Assembly (NCBI GenBank): GCA_036265345.1
Contig: DATAPE010000319.1
Span: forward strand, 1 to 7,179
Source: DATAPE01 sp036265345
Lineage (GTDB): Bacteria > Actinomycetota > CADDZG01 > WHSQ01
Direction: 5' to 3'
DNA: 7,179 bases
Shown: positions 5,376 to 7,179 of the stretch, piece after piece
How the letters are laid out: each line of letters opens with the position of its first letter
How positions within the stretch are numbered: the first letter of the stretch is position 1
The notes under the pieces: model-generated
What the model saw: the letters and a program-made list of their open reading frames with translations, nothing else
Told to the model about the DNA's origin: nothing
Database searches by the model: none
Position numbers and translations under genes: made by a program

Positions 5376-5463
5376 CGCCGCATGGACTTTTGGTGCATCA
5401 TCGCGAGTCGGTCACACGAGATGACCGCTCGAACGCGAGTCCGACGCGGGGGTGCCACCGGTG

Positions 5464-6189
5464 ATGTCTTGGACGGCGCGACGCATGTTGGTGACGAGGG
5501 GCCTCGTCGTCATGCTGGTGGCCTCGGGGATCGTGCCCGCGACGAGCTCCGCCACCGGCTCGGTGCACACTTTTGCAACCATCGCGCCGCACTCCTCCGC
5601 ACACCCCCGATCTCGCCCTCGCATCAAGGACGATCTGATCCCCTTTGGCCACCAGCGAAAGCGCGAGACGGCGCTCTACTCGCGCCGGCACTACGGTGCT
5701 CGGCGCTGGCGCCTGATCCACCGGCGCGTGATCGTCCTTCATTTCACCGGCGGGAACAGCTACTCGGCGGCCTGGAACACATTTGCGGCCAACGCACCCA
5801 ACCTGGGCGAGCTGCCGGGGGTATGCGCGCATTTCATCGTGGGACGTGCGGGCACGATCTACAAACTGGTACCGGTGTCGATCCGCTGCCGCCATACGAT
5901 CGGGCTGAACTACACCGCCATCGGTGTCGAGATGGTGCAGCCCACGGGGGCCGGGTCTCATTGGGCCGACCAGCAGATCCTCCACCGGCCGCGCCAGATC
6001 CGGGCCGCTCTCCGCCTGGTCAAGTGGTTGAAGAGGCGCTTCCACATCAAGAGGCACAACGTGATCGGGCACGCGATGGCGAACGCAAGCCGGTTCTTCA
6101 AGGATCACGAAGGGTGGCGAAACACGCACACCGACTGGCTACGGCGCGACGTTAAGATCTTCCGCCACCGGCTCACGCGCGTATCCTGA
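5464..6189 (+). CDS. Secreted N-acetylmuramoyl-L-alanine amidase-like protein (Amidase_2/PGRP family)
   Basis: A 241-residue exported protein predicted to cleave the bond between N-acetylmuramic acid and L-alanine in peptidoglycan. The N-terminus has arginines, a hydrophobic core (LVVMLVASGIV) and a small-residue cleavage region (PATSSATG): a signal peptide or anchor. The amidase core includes RRVIVLHFTGG with His93 as the first zinc ligand, CAHFIVGRAGTIYKLVP, HTIGLNYTAIGVEMV, then VIGHAMA (His203) and NTHTDW (His222, Asp224), where the remaining ligands are expected. The canonical WHAG before the IGVE strand is replaced by CRHTIG. The mature protein is strongly basic, rich in Arg/His, as suits wall binding. 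ATG 5464 is chosen; GTG 5461 (eight bases after GGGGG) and GTG 5452 are alternatives. It may act in wall remodelling or against other bacteria; no phage genes support a lysin role. Confidence 0.82.
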   Translation: MSWTARRMLVTRGLVVMLVASGIVPATSSATGSVHTFATIAPHSSAHPRSRPRIKDDLIPFGHQRKRETALYSRRHYGARRWRLIHRRVIVLHFTGGNSYSAAWNTFAANAPNLGELPGVCAHFIVGRAGTIYKLVPVSIRCRHTIGLNYTAIGVEMVQPTGAGSHWADQQILHRPRQIRAALRLVKWLKRRFHIKRHNVIGHAMANASRFFKDHEGWRNTHTDWLRRDVKIFRHRLTRVS

Positions 6190-6222
6190 CGCCCGCACCC
6201 GCCTCGTTCGGGCCCCATCTGT

Positions 6223-6228
6223 CACAAT
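6223..6228 (+). promoter_or_regulatory. Weak candidate -10 for a leaderless start
   Basis: CACAAT matches four of six -10 positions and ends seven bases before GTG 6236, which has no SD before it. The spacing would suit a leaderless transcript. No -35 is recognisable. Confidence 0.28.
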
Positions 6229-6235
6229 CGCGGCC

Positions 6236-6985
6236 GTGAAAGATCTTCCGTATATCGATTTCGTGCGCGATGAAGGGGCGGCCCTGTCGGCCGCTGCCCA
6301 GCGCGACATGAAGGCGCACGTGCCGTCGTGCCCGGAATGGAACGTGTTCGAGCTCGTGGAGCACACGGGCTACGTGCACCGGAACATCTCGGAACGCCTG
6401 CGCCGTAGGACGATCGAGCGGGACCCGCCACTGGACGTGGAAGAGGCCCCGACCGACGAAGCAGGGTTGATCGACTGGTACGAGCGAGGGCTCACTAGGC
6501 TGGAACAGCTTCTCCGCGAGCTTCCCGTAGATTCGCCCGCGTGGACGTGGTGGCCTCCCGACAACACCGCCGGTTTCTGGCGGCGGCGGATGGCACAGGA
6601 AACCGCGGTCCATCGCTGGGATGCCGAGAATGCGACGGGCACGGCCGCAGCGATCGATCCCGAACTCGCTGCTGACGGCGTTGATGAGTTCTTGGACATC
6701 CACATGGTCGCTGGGGCAGAAGAGGAAGATTCTTGGGCAGGTGTTGAGGGCACGGTGCACTTCCACAGCACCGACGCGACCGGAGAATGGATACTGAGAC
6801 TGACCAAGGGCAAGCTTCCAGAGGTGCGCCGAGGTCATGAAAAGGGGGAGGCCGCGGTTCGGGCCAACGCATCCGACCTTCTGCTGTTCATGTGGCGTCG
6901 CAAGCAACCGAGCGACCTCGAGGTCCTCGGCGACAAAGCCCTCGTCACCTCACTGTGGGAGTACTTCGGTCCCGTAGGCATCTAG
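6236..6985 (+). CDS. Mycothiol-dependent maleylpyruvate isomerase family protein (DinB-like)
   Basis: A 249-residue cytosolic protein of the MDMPI family, DinB-like helical bundles that use the actinobacterial thiol mycothiol and a metal. The N-terminal domain shows VPSCPEWNVFELVEHTGYVH (29-48) and, after PAWTWWP, the segment FWRRRMAQETAVHRWDAE (114-131). Glu122 and His126 have the E-x3-H spacing of the family's zinc ligands; His43 or His48 would supply the third. The C-terminal domain (about 165-245) matches MDMPI_C/SCP2-like sequence: GTVHFHST, GEWILRLT, AAVRANASDLLLFMWRRK and VLGDKALV. Whether it isomerises maleylpyruvate is doubtful, since no gentisate-pathway genes are present; it could be another thiol transferase. 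The GTG start has no SD and may be leaderless. It suggests a mycothiol-making host. Confidence 0.9.
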   Translation: MKDLPYIDFVRDEGAALSAAAQRDMKAHVPSCPEWNVFELVEHTGYVHRNISERLRRRTIERDPPLDVEEAPTDEAGLIDWYERGLTRLEQLLRELPVDSPAWTWWPPDNTAGFWRRRMAQETAVHRWDAENATGTAAAIDPELAADGVDEFLDIHMVAGAEEEDSWAGVEGTVHFHSTDATGEWILRLTKGKLPEVRRGHEKGEAAVRANASDLLLFMWRRKQPSDLEVLGDKALVTSLWEYFGPVGI

Positions 6986-7028
6986 GCGTAGGAGGGAGTG
7001 CCTCAGAGTGTGTCCTTCTCTCGTCCCG

Positions 7029-7034
7029 TAGGGT
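7029..7034 (+). promoter_or_regulatory. Candidate -10 for the nitrilase-family gene
   Basis: TAGGGT fits TAnnnT and would start transcription near 7041, leaving a leader of about 18 bases that holds the SD AAGGAG (7049-7054). No good -35 is seen in the 73-base gap. Confidence 0.33.
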
Positions 7035-7058
7035 GAATCTTCGCGATCAAGGAGTGAC

Positions 7059-7179
7059 ATGACGAAGGTGACTGCGGCCGCGGTGCAGGCTGCTCCCGTC
7101 TTTCTCGATCGAGAGGCGACGATCGACAAGACCTGTGCGCTGATAAAGGAAGCGGCATCGAACGGCGCCGGCTTGATGG
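7059..7179 (+). CDS. Nitrilase / carbon-nitrogen hydrolase family protein, N-terminal fragment
   Basis: Forty residues are visible before the window ends. VTAAAVQAAPVFLDREATID followed by KTCALIKEAASNGA is the first strand, loop and helix of carbon-nitrogen hydrolases, and the AAVQAAPVFLD form is typical of the nitrilase branch, which turns nitriles into acids and ammonia. Other branches (amidases, carbamoylases) cannot be excluded. The catalytic Glu-Lys-Cys residues lie beyond the edge. ATG 7059 has a good SD, AAGGAG, four bases upstream. Confidence 0.85.
   Translation, partial: MTKVTAAAVQAAPVFLDREATIDKTCALIKEAASNGAGLM

Noticed and set aside
6173..6907. Minus-strand frame of 244 codons opposite the MDMPI-family gene
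   Set aside because: The plus-strand product has clear domain motifs and metal-site spacing, while the antisense product has none.
2087..7029. 11-base repeat TCTCGTCCCGT at 2087-2097 and 7019-7029
   Set aside because: Exact pairs of this length are expected by chance in a 7-kb window. The two copies sit differently relative to their -10 boxes.
1..7179. CRISPR array, insertion sequence, toxin-antitoxin or defence cluster
   Set aside because: No regularly spaced direct repeats, transposase motifs, terminal inverted repeats or paired small toxin-like genes were seen on either strand.

Overview
The window is high-GC bacterial chromosome, most likely from an Actinomycetota member. The support is a mycothiol-dependent-type enzyme, the conserved obg-nadD-rsfS neighbourhood, frequent GTG starts and TAnnnT-type -10 boxes close to starts. 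No gene narrows the lineage further, and nothing recognisably phage or plasmid is present.

Left part (1-2076): a co-directional housekeeping block. It holds the C-terminal end of the ribosome-assembly GTPase Obg, nicotinate-nucleotide adenylyltransferase NadD, the ribosomal silencing factor RsfS, and an arginine-rich protein of unknown function whose start overlaps the end of rsfS. A perfect 9-bp inverted repeat lies between obg and nadD and covers the first candidate nadD start codon.

Middle part (2081-3284): a tRNA-Ala(GGC) gene without an encoded CCA. A decayed tRNA-like copy follows directly, and a third fragment matching the tRNA 3' end lies about 1 kb downstream. Between the last two are one SnoaL-like (NTF2-fold) gene and a 427-bp stretch with no convincing gene. 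The layout resembles the scar of an element integrated at a tRNA 3' end, or decay of a tRNA cluster. No integrase is visible.

Right part (3285-7179): accessory single genes. They are a terpenoid-cyclase-like alpha-alpha toroid protein; a divergent pair of a MarR-family regulator and a small cupin with a clear promoter and TTGCGT/ACGCAA operator-like repeats between them; a secreted peptidoglycan amidase-like protein; a mycothiol-dependent maleylpyruvate isomerase family protein; and the start of a nitrilase-family amidohydrolase cut by the window end. These genes do not form one evident pathway. The regulator-cupin pair is the only clear regulatory unit. I found no CRISPR array, complete mobile element or obviously new multi-gene system. 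The strongest candidates for follow-up are the tRNA-derived repeats, the arginine-rich RsfS neighbour and the MarR operator.
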